A stretch of DNA of 5,374 nucleotides, taken from assembly GCA_900313285.1 (NCBI GenBank), contig OMQP01000009.1, positions 1 through 5,374 of the forward strand, in the 5' to 3' direction. The position numbers and the translations under genes were made by a program. Of this stretch, positions 4,672-5,374 are shown one piece after another. The notes under the pieces are model-generated. The model did no database searches. It had not been told where the DNA came from and saw nothing but the letters and a program-made list of their open reading frames with translations. How positions within the stretch are numbered: position 1 is the stretch's first letter; each line of letters starts with the position of its first letter. Source of the DNA: an uncultured Pseudomonadota bacterium (GTDB taxonomy: Bacteria > Pseudomonadota > Alphaproteobacteria > Rs-D84).

Positions 4672-5374
4672 TTAGAATTCAAATCTTAACCCAACCATCA
4701 AATTGGTATATATCATGTTGTGTGCACTGAACCATTCACGATGTTGGGAACCATCACTGTTTACCAATTCCCACTTAATTGTAGGAATATACATTACACG
4801 CGCACTTAAATCTAAAAATGTGTATTCACTGATACCATATGACATACCCAATGTTCCTATAAGCGCGATATTTGTAGATGTTGGATATTTCGATTTATCA
4901 GATGGTGGTTCAAACTGAATAACACCATTTTCAGCTGTGCCATAATTTTGTAAATCAGAATCAGTAGATAAATCCCCATAAATATCCGATAATTTCAAAG
5001 TAGTTTTTGAACTGGCATACCCCAAACCAAAACCAACATACGGAACAACTTCGTTTATCGGTTTTCTTAGCCCTTCAAAAAAGTCATAATAAACCATCGC
5101 AGATATTACATCTGTAGAAATCGTTGCGGTTGCCCCACTGCTTGTCACATGAACAGATGATACATTACCACCACTAACATTCAAATCACCTTCGAACAAA
5201 GGTATTTGATTATAATTAGTTTCTGAAATAAAATCATAATTTGCTTCTAATCGCCATTGTGGGTTATGTGGAACAGTAAAACCAATACTGGCACCACCGG
5301 CGAATGCCGTTTTTGAAAAATCTTTCTTTACCGGCAACGTTGATAAATCACCAGATCCAGCATAAATATAATCA
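4672..5374 (-). CDS. Outer-membrane beta-barrel protein (P44/Msp- or OmpA-barrel-like), C-terminal part
   Basis: The reverse-strand frame is open from the right window edge to TAA at 4672-4674, giving 233 visible residues; the true start lies outside. A TTG at 5337 is in frame, but coding sequence continues upstream of it (D-Y-I-Y-A-G-S-G-D), so it is not the start. Alternating polar/hydrophobic strands rich in Gly and aromatics, such as R-L-E-A-N-Y-D-F, the V-V-P-Y-V-G-F-G-L-G-Y-A signature at 109-120 and L-M-V-G-L-R-F-E-F at the C-terminus, indicate a small barrel. The terminal Phe is the usual Bam recognition signal. Two Ser/Thr/Asn/Asp-rich stretches (about 62-86 and 128-167) look like surface loops. 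The family resembles alphaproteobacterial surface antigens, but the exact Pfam family is unresolved. It converges on envC with a 20-bp gap. Confidence 0.82.
   Translation of the reverse strand, partial: DYIYAGSGDLSTLPVKKDFSKTAFAGGASIGFTVPHNPQWRLEANYDFISETNYNQIPLFEGDLNVSGGNVSSVHVTSSGATATISTDVISAMVYYDFFEGLRKPINEVVPYVGFGLGYASSKTTLKLSDIYGDLSTDSDLQNYGTAENGVIQFEPPSDKSKYPTSTNIALIGTLGMSYGISEYTFLDLSARVMYIPTIKWELVNSDGSQHREWFSAHNMIYTNLMVGLRFEF

Noticed and set aside
4652..4673. AT-only hairpin between envC and the outer-membrane protein gene
   Set aside because: A 7-bp A/T stem (AAAAATA/TATTTTT) with an 8-nt loop and no G/C is too weak to call a terminator in such A/T-rich sequence, though the convergent genes must stop somewhere here.
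5335..5337. TTG codon as start of the outer-membrane protein
   Set aside because: The frame stays open for 12 more codons to the window edge and no ribosome site or signal peptide is seen, so the gene is truncated by the window.

Overview
This AT-rich window most likely comes from an anaerobic, host- or gut-associated alphaproteobacterium. Three things point that way: an EnvC-type periplasmic protein and a CtpA/S41 protease of the kind paired in alphaproteobacteria, a P44/Msp-like outer-membrane beta-barrel, and the N-terminus of a pyruvate:ferredoxin oxidoreductase (anaerobic pyruvate metabolism). The lineage is inferred from gene content; no rRNA or tRNA is present.

Layout, left to right: the start of nifJ (minus strand, cut by the left edge); ctpA (minus strand, 24 bp upstream of nifJ and probably co-transcribed with it); a 138-bp divergent control region with an AT-only dyad and an 18-bp palindrome; a Fic-domain gene (plus strand) whose catalytic motif has Gln for His; a shared bidirectional terminator; an APH/choline-kinase-like phosphotransferase (minus strand); a 91-bp divergent region with two good sigma70-like promoters that both fire almost exactly at their start codons; envC (plus strand); and the C-terminal part of an outer-membrane beta-barrel protein (minus strand, cut by the right edge). 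Coding density is high. No intergenic stretch exceeds about 140 bp, and there are no RNA genes, insertion sequences, CRISPR arrays or long repeats.

Two themes link the genes. envC, ctpA and the barrel protein all serve the cell envelope: EnvC-like proteins activate peptidoglycan amidases, CtpA trims or degrades periplasmic proteins, and the barrel sits in the outer membrane. Between envC and ctpA, which in many alphaproteobacteria are adjacent and co-directional, sit two convergent genes for nucleotide-using enzyme folds (Fic and APH-like kinase), and the envelope genes now point in opposite directions. I read this as a rearranged, accessory interval in a conserved neighbourhood.

The most useful observations are the apparent leaderless transcripts of the kinase and envC, which also correct the start codons, and the probable Fic pseudoenzyme. 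I see no convincing evidence for a wholly new multi-gene system.
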